Source: Hygrophila difformis | Taxonomy: Eukaryota > Streptophyta > Magnoliopsida > Lamiales > Acanthaceae | Direction: 5' to 3' | Assembly (NCBI GenBank): GCA_030278955.1 | Contig: JAOANR010000011.1 | Coordinates: 27,098,403 to 27,162,402, forward strand | DNA: 64,000 bases | Shown here: positions 44,251-55,310 of the stretch, one piece after another | How positions within the stretch are numbered: the first letter of the stretch is position 1 | Layout of the letters: each line of letters starts with the position of its first letter | Notes under the pieces: model-generated | What the model was told of the DNA's origin: nothing | Databases searched by the model: none | The model's input: the letters and a program-made list of their open reading frames with translations, nothing else | Made by a program: the position numbers and the translations under genes

Positions 44251-45000
44251 ATTGCGATTTTCAGAAACATAGCCTTTACATTTCAGCGACGGTGGCTATG
44301 TAATTCAGCGACGGGGGCTTTACAATTCAGCGACGGAGGCGTTATAATTTAGCGATATAGCCTATGCATTTCAGCGACATAGCCAATACAACAAAATTTA
44401 TGTGACAAACTTCAAATGGCTCTAACTTTCTCAAATGACGTCCGATTTGGACGTTCTTTATATGAAAATCTATCTACTCAATGCAAGGAATTTAAATATC
44501 CTCTCAAATTTTAGAAAGTCCAAACATATAAATATCATATTTTCAAAACAACGAGCATAAGATATTTTTTTTTTTGAAAATCTAGTATTTATCAATTTGT
44601 AATTTCCAAAATTTTATGGGAAATTTAGATTCATTGCATCGAGTAGGTAGATTTTCATATAAAGAACATCAAAATCCGAGCTCATTTGAGAAAGTTAGAG
44701 CCATTTGAAGTGCATTACGATTTTAAAAAACACAGTCTTTACATTTCAGCGACGGTGGCTATGTAATTCAGCAATTGAGCCTTTACAATTCAGCGATGGA
44801 GACATTACAATTAAGCGACATAGCCTATGCATTTCAACGACGTAGTATATACAATAAAATTTATATTACAAACTTCAAATGACTCTAACTTTCTCAAACG
44901 AGCTCGGTTTGGACGTTCTTTATATGGAAATTTATCTACTTGATGCAAGGAATCTAAATATCCGATCATATTTTAGAAAATCAAAATAGAAAAATAGAAA
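44251..45000. repeat. Tandem foldback monomers (rest of second, and third)
   Basis: Continues the monomer cut at 37853: minisatellite TTCAGCGACGG-type (44283-44375), right arm about 44405-44510, then a third full monomer to about 45000. Confidence 0.8.
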
Positions 45001-45496
45001 ATTAAGAAGAATGAAAAACTGACGAGTGAAAGAGATGAATAAATATAATTTCTCTATTATTATGCCATGAATTGTGTCAAAGGAGGGCTAACTTATGCAA
45101 ATTTTTTATATGATCTTTATTTAAGAATAGAAATCACTAAATTGATTTTGTGAATGACTTTATTTACTAAAGATATAATTATTTATGTTTGACAATTCTA
45201 CCATTTTTATTTTATAACCATTGGATATTTTTGTATGATTGAGATGATTTATCTTGATGTACTACCATTCACATTGGTAGTACCATAACCATTCCCCAAA
45301 AGTAATGTTGCAAATATAGAAATCAAGACTAGTAGTTTCTAAATATATTTCCCCTTTGATTTACCTTCAGCTCAACGGAATTTAAGCGGATAAGGTCAAT
45401 ATATATATTTCTGGCTTGGATCTTATCCGTTCGTTGTATTAACAAATGACAACCTCGCTCCCTATATCCGTAAAAAATGTTTATTCTTAAAATATC
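45001..45496. other. AT-rich spacer, no gene seen
   Basis: No feature was recognised. Confidence 0.5.
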
Positions 45497-45516
45497 AAAT
45501 AAACAATTGCACAATT
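45497..45516. repeat. Target-site duplication of LINE (left)
   Basis: AAATAAACAATTGCACAATT, repeated exactly at 51257-51276. Confidence 0.92.
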
Positions 45517-45609
45517 TAATAATAGGAGATTAATCCAGAAACAAGTTTGAGCGAATGAATTCTTGATCCTCCAAGAACCTCGCAAGATTTCCATCCTTAC
45601 CTTTCCAAG

Positions 45610-47047
45610 ATGAGTGATTCCGACATGGCGGAGCACGGTGATGAGCCGCCTGATCCTTTGGACAGGGGGTCGAACAAGCGGCCTAAGCCTTCCTACACTG
45701 AGGTGACGCGTAAACGTGCAGGCTTCATTCACGTCCCGATGTCCTCAACACCGATTTTTCCGGTAACCCTGACGATATTATTCAATCAGTCTATAATGGC
45801 ATTCCTCGTTTTCAAATGTCCAACTCCTTCCGGCAGGCTCTTCTTCGACCTTGGGCTCATTCGGTAGTTATTAAAGTCATCGGACGCAACATATCCTACC
45901 GTGTACTCAATCCCGTTTGGAACACATTTGGCCGGCCTCTTCTTCGGCACCTCTTATTGATGTCGACAAAGGTTATTTTATTGTCAAATTCCATAAAGAA
46001 GATGACATGCTGTTTGCGCTCACCGGTGGACCTTGGATGGTCGCCGGAAGTTACCTTCATGTTCAAAAATGGGACGAGCACTTTAACCCTGTAACAAATG
46101 AGATTAAGTCTTTGGTGGCCTGGGTGCGCTTTCCCAGCATCCCGGTTTTTTTCTACAATCGCCAATATCTTCTCCGGGCGGGAACGGCCATCGGGAAGGT
46201 TCTTAGCATCGACTTCAATACCTACACTACTCTACGGGGTCGCTTTGCACGTTTAGCGATTCAAATTGATATTGATTCTCCTCTGACACCTCAGGTTATG
46301 CTTGAGGATTGTGTGGTTGGCGTCGAATACGAAAACTTAAAATTGATCTGTTTTCATTGTGGCAAATTTGGCCATTTGAAGAGCTCTTGTCCTGAATTAG
46401 TCCAACCGAAGGAATCTGATTCAGCTCAGGGTGTGGCATCGGCTAATCCTCTGGAGAAAACCTTTACTTCAGGCTATGGCCCTTGGATGCAGGCTCCACA
46501 ACGACGACGTCCAAATCAAAGAAACATGCAAGCTATCAACTCTAAAAACCCTATTCCTAATAGCAACAGATTCATTCCTATAGCCGAGGAGCCTTCAGAT
46601 GATATGGAGGAGGCTATCCCCCCGTCGGTTCCTTCATTTTCCCAGCCTGTTCCCATATCGCCCCTGCATCGTTCCGGCCACCCCAGGCCAAGCTAGAAGC
46701 CTCCATCTAAATCTCCACCCCCTCCCCTTGCCCGTCACATGGATCTTGATCTTGATCTTGAATCTCATCCGGAGAGCAGCACAGATCGGTTTTCTTCATT
46801 GGATGCTGCTAGCGGTGACATTCGTCTTCATTCCTGGACTCAGCAGGCCTCTGGGGCTTGGTCTCAATCTCTCCCGTCATCTCTTCCTAAGGAACATCAC
46901 CAAGTGGTGGCTGTTAAGGATCCCTCTACTCGATTCACTAAACGCATCAAAGGGGATGGCAATGACTCGAGCAGGCCACCTGATTCACAAATTCCGTCCT
47001 CTACATTATCTCAGAAACACTATCTGTGTTATCCCCTCTTGAACTGA
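45610..47047 (+). pseudogene. LINE ORF1: DUF4283 and zinc-knuckle protein, frameshifted
   Basis: Nucleic-acid-binding ORF1 product of plant L1. The start (45610, MSDSDMAEHGDEPPDP) is in one frame, the segment FRQALLRPWAHSVVIKVIGR (from about 45822) in a second, and the rest (from about 45950) in a third, so at least two indels lie near 45735-45760 and 45905-45960. The third frame gives the DUF4283 body (KEDDMLFALTGGPWMVAGSY, WVRFPSIPVFFYN, RGRFARLAIQIDI) and the knuckle CFHCGKFGHLKSSC. A TAG at 46694-46696 interrupts the proline/serine-rich tail, which continues to 47047. ORF2 begins 41 nt later. Confidence 0.88.
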
Positions 47048-47088
47048 GGGATCGAGCTTCGAGCTTGCCACCTTGAGTGTAGCAACTC

Positions 47089-50000
47089 ATGATTTTCTCC
47101 CGGGGCCTTCTCTATTTTTTCTGTCCCTCTTTATCTTTACTTATTTTTTCCATGAATCTTAATATTCTTTGTTGGAACATACAGGGTGCTGGTTCTAGTG
47201 GCTTCCGTAGGGAATTTAGAGATCTGACTTCTTCTAAACATGTTGATCTTGTGGCTCTCTTCGAACCTCGAATAAGTGGTAACCGGGCTGACTCCTTCAT
47301 TAAAAAGTGTTCTTTCTCTAACTCTTTTAGGGTTGAAGCTTCTGGCTTTGTTGGCGGTATTTGGCTCCTCTGGAGTGATTCTATTATGGTGGAAATTCTT
47401 GATTGTCACTCTCAATTTATTGATGTGATTATTAGTCAACATTCCTTTTCCTTCCATGCTACATTCGTTTATGCTGCTCCTAACAAATTTCGTCGCTCTT
47501 GGTTATGGCCGGCTATATCTCGCATCAAGTCTCGTTCGAATGGTCCCTGGCTAATTGGTGGGGACCTTAACTGCATTGCTAATCAATCCGAATATAGAGG
47601 CGGCTCACAATCCCTTGCATCTTGTGCTGAATTACAGTGTCTTATGGCCACTAATGATCTTATTGAGCTCAAAACCTTTGGCAGTCTATTCACTTGGGCT
47701 CGAGGACCCCTTAGGCGTAGGTTGGACAGACTTTTGGCTAATTCAGATTGGTTGGAGGCCTTTCCTTATAGTGTTGTTGAGGTTCTTCCCCGTATCCAAT
47801 CGGACCACTCCCCTCTTCTTCTCCAGATCAAGGATGCTTTCTCCACTACGCATCCCCCTCGGTTGTTTCGTTACAAGCTCATGTGGCAAAGGCACTCTAC
47901 CTTTTCTTCTCTTTTGTTGAATTCTTGGAATTCTGATGTTTCTCTTCTTAGCAACATTTCCAAGTTCCAGAGTGATGCTTCTCGCTGGCATAGTGATGTT
48001 TTTGGTTCGAGTTGTAAGAAGAAATCTAGACTGAGGGCTCGATTGGCAGGCATTGAAAAACACAACAATTGGTTGGATGATCCTTTTCTCGATCGTCTTC
48101 ATTCACAATTGAGTTCTGCCTTGAGCAAAATTCTGGAAGATGAAGAATTGCAATGGATTCAACGTAGCACTAGGGATTGGAACTCGTTTGGGGATCAAAA
48201 CACAAAGTTCTACCATCGTTTTGTCAAACATCGTGCTAGCAAAAAAGTTTTTACTATCCTGGAGAATGCAGATGGACTTGTCCTTTCTAATCCTCTTGAT
48301 GTCCAGAATATGGTGATTGATTATTTCAAATCCTTGTATCAAGGGGCTGTTTGTTCTTCCTCTCCGCTCCCGTCTATTTCATACCTCCCTTGTCATTCTC
48401 CCATTTCCAATTCTGACTCCCTTGATCTTCCCTTTACTGATGATGAGTTATGGATTGCTGTCAAGCAAATGGCTCCACTCAAAGCTCCTGGTCCCGACGG
48501 CCTTCATGCAGCCTTCTATCAAAACAATTGGAAAATTGTTGGTCCTTCAGTGTGCAAATTCCTTCAAGAGTGTTTTCTCAATCCTCACCTTATCAGGGAT
48601 TTTAACCATATTTTGATTACCCTTATTCCTAAAATTCCTAACCCTCGATCTGTCACTCACCTCCGGCCTATTAGCCTTTGTAATGTTCTATACAAGATCA
48701 TGACAAAGGCTATTACCAACAGGATCAGTTCTTTCATGCCCAGCCTCATCTCTTTTGGGCAAGCCTGTTTTGTCAAAGGAAGAAATATTCAGTATAACAT
48801 TATTATTTGTAATGAAGTCTCTCATTACTTGGAAAGATCTAAGGCCAAACCTGGTTATATGATCATTAAGCTTGATCTTGAAAAGGCGTATGACAAACTC
48901 AATTGGACCTTCATTCATGAAACTTTGATTTTAGCTGGATTTCCTCTTCGACTTACTAATCTTATTATGTCTTGTGTTGAGACTTCTTCCATGCACATCC
49001 TTTGGAATGGCTCTCCTTCTACCTCCTTTAATCCTAACCGTGGTGTGAGACAAGGCGATCCTATCTCCCAATATCTATTCATCCTTTGCATGGAGAGGCT
49101 AAGCCTAATGATTGACAAGGCTGTGGATCAAGGCCTGTGGAAACCGATCACTTGGGACAGGAAGCGTATTAAAATTCCTTTTATATTTTTTGCCAATGAT
49201 ATTCTCCTCTTTTCTCAAGCTAGTTCCGAGCAAGCTGGCATTATCAATCATATTCTTTTTTATTTTTGTTCCCTCTCTGGCCTTTCTATTAGTATTAATA
49301 AATCTAGAATTCTGTTTGGAAGTATTGTTTGCAGGGCTACTCGCACATTGGTGGAGAATGAGCTTGGTATCCATAGCGCCCCCAGTCTTGGCACTTATCT
49401 TGGCATCCCCACCTCGCTTGGACGACGGTCTTCTATTTACTTTAAATTCATTGTTGATAAAGTTGCCTCTAAACTCAATAATTGGTCATGCAGGTGTCTG
49501 AGCTTTGCGGGTCGCATCACTCTTCTTAAATCTGTTCTACAAACTGTCTGCATATATGCTATGCAAGTTATGAAAATTCCCAAGTCTATTCTTAATGAAT
49601 TGGAGCGTCTCAGTCGAAATTTCCTTTGGGGTTCATCTACTAATCATAGGAAAATCCACCTTTTGGCATGGGATAGGATTACTACTAACATTGATAAAGG
49701 AGGTCTGGGAGTCTTTCGCTTATCTGCTCTTGATGATTCTCTCCTCATGAAAAGCTGCTGGGGCCTCCTATCTCGTAAGGTCTCTTGGACGGGTCTCCTC
49801 AAGGCATGCTATGGGTGGCATCATCATTACTTCAAACAAGGCTCCCAAACATTCTCCTATTTTGCTAAAGACTTAAAATCTGTCTGGCCAAGATTTCTCC
49901 CTCATGTTGGATGGAAAATCCAAAGTGGTAAGGACACTCTTTTTTGGTTGGATCATTGGATTAATGGACTTTCACCTTTGCAGGATCATGCCATCCGTCC

Positions 50001-51096
50001 TCTCACTAGCTTGGAGTGTGGTCGAACAGTCTCCTCTTATGCTGCTGCTGCTGGCTGGAATCTCTCTGAGCTTGCTTCTGTTCTACCGGCTGCCATCATT
50101 GATTCCATTTCGTTCATTAATCCTCATCCTAATCCTGATGCTGATGATATTCCCTTCTGGAGGCCCAATTCCACAGGTCTCTTTTCAGTGAAGAGTGCTC
50201 GCCATATTATCTTATCTCATTTGGATCTCATTTACCCCCATGATAAAATGTGGAAGATTATTTGGCGTTGGCCGACCTCTCAGCGTGCTCGTGCTTTTCT
50301 TTGGCTCTGCTATCATGACCGTATCCTCACGGGTATGGAAAGGCGGCGTCGATCTCTTGCTCCAGATGATTGTTGCTGGAAGTGTGGTGAGCCAGAATCT
50401 TGCACTCATGCTCTCCGAGACTGTCCTGACTCGGCCCTTGTTTGGAGAAACCTGGGTTTTTCTCTTGATTTGCCCTTTTGGTCCTGTAATATTCATCATT
50501 CGATTGCTTCTAATCAACCAGCCCAGGCCAGTACTTTGGAAGCTGCTACTTTTGCCTTTGGTGTTTGGCATATCTGGAAGGCTCGTTGCCTTGAATTGTT
50601 CGAACGAAAGTCTATTAATTGGCGCTGCATGCATCAAACTATTGTAAATATGAGTCATGAGTTCTTACAGGCTAGGTCGAGTCTTCAATCCATTGGCAGA
50701 GGTGCATGGAAAGAAGTTGGTGGTCATTGGGAGAAACCAGCTGCAGGATGGTCTAAGCTTAATTGTGATGGTGCTTTTGCTGGCCTTATTGGCAGGATGG
50801 GTGGTGTGTTGCGGAATGATCAAGGGGATTGGCTTGGAGGCGTCCGAGCTAAACAGAAGGTTACTGATGCCTTGCAAGCAGAAGCTTGGGGGTGCTTTAT
50901 GGTCTCCAAGCTGCATGGGAGCTTGGCATTACTAAGCTTGAAGTTGAGTTCGACAATCACCAGATTATGGAGTTTATTGAGAGCGGTTCCCTTTTGGTTG
51001 GTCCTCTTGCTGACCCTATTTCTAAGATTCAGGACATGCGTCAATGGTCTTGGGAGCTCAAATTCCGAACGATTCCGCGTTCTCTCAACAAAGTAG
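47089..51096 (+). CDS. LINE ORF2: endonuclease, reverse transcriptase, truncated RNase H
   Basis: 1,335 codons; the conserved start is probably Met22 (47152, MNLNILCWNIQGAG). APE-type endonuclease: WNIQG, GGDLNCI, SDHSPLL. RT: KAPGPDG, LRPISLCNVLYK, FVKGRNI, IIKLDLEKAYDKLNW, GVRQGDPIS, and FAND at about 701-704, where L1 RTs have FADD; the first catalytic Asp is Asn703 (codon AAT, 49195-49197). The zf-RVT region follows (KIIWRWPTSQRARAFLW, CWKCGEPESCTHALRDC). RNase H starts with LNCDGAFAG and loses frame at a G run near 50887-50891; its continuation is open at 50886-51224 (LEVEFDNHQIMEF, LNKVADLL). Nicks DNA and reverse-transcribes LINE RNA in active relatives; probably inactive here. Confidence 0.93.
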   Translation: MIFSRGLLYFFCPSLSLLIFSMNLNILCWNIQGAGSSGFRREFRDLTSSKHVDLVALFEPRISGNRADSFIKKCSFSNSFRVEASGFVGGIWLLWSDSIMVEILDCHSQFIDVIISQHSFSFHATFVYAAPNKFRRSWLWPAISRIKSRSNGPWLIGGDLNCIANQSEYRGGSQSLASCAELQCLMATNDLIELKTFGSLFTWARGPLRRRLDRLLANSDWLEAFPYSVVEVLPRIQSDHSPLLLQIKDAFSTTHPPRLFRYKLMWQRHSTFSSLLLNSWNSDVSLLSNISKFQSDASRWHSDVFGSSCKKKSRLRARLAGIEKHNNWLDDPFLDRLHSQLSSALSKILEDEELQWIQRSTRDWNSFGDQNTKFYHRFVKHRASKKVFTILENADGLVLSNPLDVQNMVIDYFKSLYQGAVCSSSPLPSISYLPCHSPISNSDSLDLPFTDDELWIAVKQMAPLKAPGPDGLHAAFYQNNWKIVGPSVCKFLQECFLNPHLIRDFNHILITLIPKIPNPRSVTHLRPISLCNVLYKIMTKAITNRISSFMPSLISFGQACFVKGRNIQYNIIICNEVSHYLERSKAKPGYMIIKLDLEKAYDKLNWTFIHETLILAGFPLRLTNLIMSCVETSSMHILWNGSPSTSFNPNRGVRQGDPISQYLFILCMERLSLMIDKAVDQGLWKPITWDRKRIKIPFIFFANDILLFSQASSEQAGIINHILFYFCSLSGLSISINKSRILFGSIVCRATRTLVENELGIHSAPSLGTYLGIPTSLGRRSSIYFKFIVDKVASKLNNWSCRCLSFAGRITLLKSVLQTVCIYAMQVMKIPKSILNELERLSRNFLWGSSTNHRKIHLLAWDRITTNIDKGGLGVFRLSALDDSLLMKSCWGLLSRKVSWTGLLKACYGWHHHYFKQGSQTFSYFAKDLKSVWPRFLPHVGWKIQSGKDTLFWLDHWINGLSPLQDHAIRPLTSLECGRTVSSYAAAAGWNLSELASVLPAAIIDSISFINPHPNPDADDIPFWRPNSTGLFSVKSARHIILSHLDLIYPHDKMWKIIWRWPTSQRARAFLWLCYHDRILTGMERRRRSLAPDDCCWKCGEPESCTHALRDCPDSALVWRNLGFSLDLPFWSCNIHHSIASNQPAQASTLEAATFAFGVWHIWKARCLELFERKSINWRCMHQTIVNMSHEFLQARSSLQSIGRGAWKEVGGHWEKPAAGWSKLNCDGAFAGLIGRMGGVLRNDQGDWLGGVRAKQKVTDALQAEAWGCFMVSKLHGSLALLSLKLSSTITRLWSLLRAVPFWLVLLLTLFLRFRTCVNGLGSSNSERFRVLSTK

Positions 51097-51256
51097 CAGA
51101 TCTTCTCCTTCGGGATCGTAGTTTCCCTTTTGGGGTGTCTTTTCTTACTCGTCCTCCCGAATGTATTTGGGAAGCTTTGAGTCTTGACTCTTTATGTTTT
51201 CAACGTTATCAACGTTATGAATAAAATGGCCTCGACCCTCCTTTCGATCGAAAAAA

Positions 51257-51276
51257 AAATAAACAATTGCACAATT
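51257..51276. repeat. Target-site duplication of LINE (right)
   Basis: Exact copy of 45497-45516. Confidence 0.92.
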
Positions 51277-51347
51277 ATATAATGGTAAAGAAGTTAGAGA
51301 GAGAGATAAATTTCTATATAATGTGAACAATTTCACAATTTTAATAG

Positions 51348-52459
51348 GGAAAAAATGCTTTAAATGTCCATTATCTTTTCAAAAAAGCCAAATTCATCCT
51401 TTTTAAAGTTTATTACCAAATTAGTCATCTACAAATGTTAATTATGTCCGGATCAGTCCATTGTTAACTAATTATGCCCTAATTGCTGACGTGGCAAGGG
51501 TGTAAATTTAAATCAGACACGTGGGCATAATATTAGTCATTTTTCTTTTATCTTTTACCAATTCAGTCATAAACTTTTATTTTGTTCCATTTAGTCCTCT
51601 ACCCAAATCAGTTATTTTTATATTAATCGGACTCCAACCTTTCAAATTATTTCATTTCAGCCCCAAATCCTTAAATTTTTATTATTATTAGTCCATTTTT
51701 CAAATAAATACCCAATATGCTTCCATAAATAAAATCAAACACCAAACCTTATACATCGATTTGACAGCCTTGTGACCAGGTCTTTCCTACCTTATGACAT
51801 AGCAAGGTTTGGGTAAATGATTTTATTTAAATATTTTTTCAATAAAGTCAAGGCTTCCGGTATCCATATCCTTTAAAAAATTAAAATTAAATCATTTACT
51901 CAAACCTTGCTACGTCTTAAGGTAGGAAACAAAATAGTATTGTGATGATTCTTGCTAACGAAAACCAGAATCGATGAACAATCGGTTGCGGTCGAGTGGT
52001 TGGAGGGAGTCCGTATAATCCTGGAGCTCCCAGTAACAAGGCATTCAAACCGATGTATGAGGTTTGATATTTGATTTTATTTACGAAAGCATGTTGGGCC
52101 TTTATTTAAAAAATGGACTAATAATCATAAAAATTTAAGGATTTGGGGCTGAAAGAAAATAATTTGAAATGTTGGAGTCCGATTAATATAAAAATGACAG
52201 ATTTGGGTAGAGAACTAAATGGAACAAAACAAAATTTAGGACTGAATTGGTAAAAGATAAAAGAAAATGACTAATATTATGTCCACGTGTCTGATTTAAA
52301 TTTAAACACTTGCCACGTCAGCAATTAAGGCATAATTATTGAACAATTGACTGATCCAGACATAATTAGCATTTGTAGAGGACTAATTTGGTAATAAAAT
52401 TTAAAAAGGATGGATTTGACTTTTTTGAAAAGATAATGGACATTTTAAGCCTTTTTTCC
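51348..52459. mobile_element. Mutator-like long-TIR element, copy 1
   Basis: Starts GGAAAAAATGCTTTAAATGT, ends with its near reverse complement; inverted similarity runs about 370 bp (GCTGACGTGGCA...CACGTGG near 51488 with its complement near 52290). ATTTTAATAG is duplicated at 51338-51347 and 52460-52469 (10 bp). Non-coding. Inside is a further inverted pair, ACCTTATGACATAGCAAGGT and its partner at about 51905. Confidence 0.9.
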
Positions 52460-52469
52460 ATTTTAATAG

Positions 52470-52920
52470 TAATATGTTCCCGTCAGAGTAGTAATTTGTA
52501 CACAAGATGATCGCTATCAGAAATAATGTAAAATTGAGTAATATCAATTCAATATGAAGGGTATAGTTCGTGTACAGATTCTGCTCTGTGCAGATATGAT
52601 GGCTGGGGTCCCCCTCGTGATGTCTAGGTGGAGTAGTGCTGCCAGCTATTATTTGTGTTATGTTTAGACTTTATTGAATGAGTCAAAGAGCAAGTCATGA
52701 TATTATTTGTTTCCGGAAGTTCCCTTATTTTACGAAAGCAGTTAAGTTATTTTATTTTTAAATTAATTATCTAAGATTCATTTTTTTCAGATAAAATCAG
52801 ATTTTATTTTTAAAATTCAATATCCAAAGATTCACTTTTTTTCGGATACATCAAATTTAATATCCAAGGGCATGCTTCTTTCTCCCTTTTTTTTTTGTTC
52901 TTTTGCTCTTTTCCCCCTCT
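52470..52920. other. Spacer, no gene seen
   Basis: AT-rich with no recognised feature. Confidence 0.45.
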
Positions 52921-53393
52921 TGGTAGTGTGTGTTAATGTGATGATGAATTGGGTAACTGTGATGTGTAATGTGAAAAGTGTGTTGTTCATGACTTGGTTG
53001 TGCTGTGTCCTGGGGGTAATGTGATGCACCTGTATCTCACTGTGTAGCACATCTTGCTTTTGTATGTTAGTTAAACTGGCATTATGTGATGTCTCAGTCA
53101 TGTAATGTGATGCAATAAGATCTTTTAGTGATGTGTGTTGGAGATGACCGACCTCCTGGTAGTGTGTGTTAATGTGATGATGAATTGGGTAACTGTGATA
53201 TGTAATGTGAAAAATGTGTTGTTCTTTACTTAGTTGTGCTGCGTCTCGGTGGTAATATGATGCACCCGTATCTCAGTGTGTGGTACATCTTGCCTTTGTA
53301 GGTTAATTGAACTGGCATTATGTGATGTCTCAGTCATGTAATGTGATGCAATAAGATCTTTTAGTGATGTGTGCTGGAGATGACCGAGATGCA
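52921..53393. repeat. Tandem duplication, 236-bp period
   Basis: TGGTAGTGTGTGTTAATGTG starts at 52921 and 53157. The two copies are about 95% alike and end in GATCTTTTAGTGATGTGTG. Confidence 0.88.
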
Positions 53394-53447
53394 ACTTTTT
53401 TGTGCCTAGTATATCATGTTTTCCAGTTTTTATTTAAGCTGCTTAAA

Positions 53448-53448
<1 letters not shown>

Positions 53449-53483
<35 letters not shown>
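53449..53483. repeat. (TA)n(CA)n microsatellite
   Basis: Alternating TA then CA run. Confidence 0.95.
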
Positions 53484-55299
53484 GAGGATATGATCCTATG
53501 CGTGTGCACGCCTTGGGTGAAGTACTGGATAGTGCTTTCTCTCAATAGAATTTTTTTCCATTGTCTGTTTGATTGCGGCAGTTTCAATATCATATACGTT
53601 GGCCAAAGGTCGTACTTTTTTAAAGGCTTCTTATTTGAACAATTCACCCATGGCGATGTTGTCGTCGTAGATACACAACGGTGGCCGGAGACACAATTGA
53701 CCTAGGAAGATGTATAGTTTCTCGAGGACTCAAAAGGAAAGGGGAACAATCAGTATGTAATGTTTGGATTCCTTTTTTGAGAAGCCGTAAAGTTTGGATT
53801 TATATTTTCTTTCCAAATCCAATTTGACGGTTATGGCTAGATTTTTTTTTTTTTGGAAGAGCGCATCACGGATCGGTTATGGCTAGATTAGATATGTTAT
53901 TTTAAAAGATTAGATGTATTTGACGGGTATGACTAGATTTTAGGAGATTTGTTGAATGTGGTTGGGTGTTGCCCAACATCACAAAATTATTATTTCCCAG
54001 CTAGTACACACATGCAGAATTGTACAATTCTGTACATAAACTTAATTGCAATATGAAGACCTTTATACTATAAGTTTTGTGGTCAACACAACTACCGTAC
54101 GCAAACAAACACATAACAAACCAATTAAGGTACTTAATATTTATATCATCATCATTGCTTGCATACTTCCTCCATTTGTTAAGATATATTGTCAACCAAT
54201 AGAGTTTCTATCCTGATTATTCATTACCTGGATATCGGATGTGTTCCATTGTAGTTAGCAATGTGATACGCGTCACAATGGTGTGCAATTATACCATTTT
54301 CAAGGCAATGAATGAAAATGGAAAGTGGATCTGTCAAAAACCTAATTAATGGGGTAATTGTTGAGTGATTGGTAACTGCCAACTTAGAGTGGATTACATA
54401 TGGAGTAGTGATGTGGTAAATTAATTTAGATACAACACCAGGCAATTGTGACGGGCAAATGAGAGAGAAGATGCTATACTTGAATACATTCCCCTATGAA
54501 ATAGATAACACCGGCAAAACTGGCAGTAATTTCCATGAATCATGTACAACACAGATTATACAACATTAACAGCATCAAGTAAACGGATACAGAACACAAG
54601 GTCGGATAGCTGACAGCATCAGCTCACAAAGACGATCAATTGACATCAGCAGATTAAGGTTTACAGGGAAATAAGTTACAACACATACTATATCACGTTC
54701 ACAACATCAATTAAACGAGTACAGAACACAATGTGAACACCTGTGATTTCCAATGGATAAGGGAGAGTGAAGACAAAATTCCACGCAATGTTATAAAAGT
54801 AAAAAATATGCACAATCTTCCTTAATTCGAACAAAAATCTTGGCCCGCCATACGTGTAACCATCAGATCCCACTCAAAAATTGAGCCACGATTTCAGGGG
54901 AACCATAAATATAACATCCCAATTTGGTACCCAATTAATATAAGTATAAAAGGAAACAAATTAATAAAATATACTAGCATATGTAAACAATTGAAAAATA
55001 GCGTACATATTGCATCTACATATCAAGTCCGTAATATCCGGACCGAAACCCACTCCATTGTCAACACAAACAAATACCTTTATTTTTGTTAATTGTTAAT
55101 ACTACTACATTGTTTTGAAATTACTTCCTCCGATCCGTTGGATTTGTTAATTATAGTATAATTTAAATTATATTATAATTTAGATTGCTTTAAAAGTAGA
55201 AATAAAATTATTAATTATTAAATAAGGGAGGTAATATGAAAAATTTAAAACAATCATGAATAATGATGTAAGTAATAATGATCCTAAAATGGACGAATA
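53484..55299. other. Region without recognised gene
   Basis: Two related ~55-bp segments (ACAACACAGATTATACAACA near 54544 and ACAACACATACTATATCACG near 54676) lie about 132 bp apart. CTTCCTCC-type Stowaway-like ends appear near 54166 and 55124 without clear partners. Short ORFs show no known domain. Confidence 0.45.
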
Positions 55300-55310
55300 A
55301 ATAGTGTGAA

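Larger units (their letters stand above)
45517..51256 (+). mobile_element. L1-type LINE, ~5.7 kb, nearly full length
   Basis: Two ORF regions in L1 order, a 3' end running into a short A tail after CGATCG, and an exact 20-bp target duplication. Length is that of a full plant L1. Both ORFs carry defects, so it is no longer autonomous. Confidence 0.93.

Noticed and set aside
53414..53705. ORFs across the (TA)n(CA)n run
   Set aside because: Microsatellite-driven reading frames.
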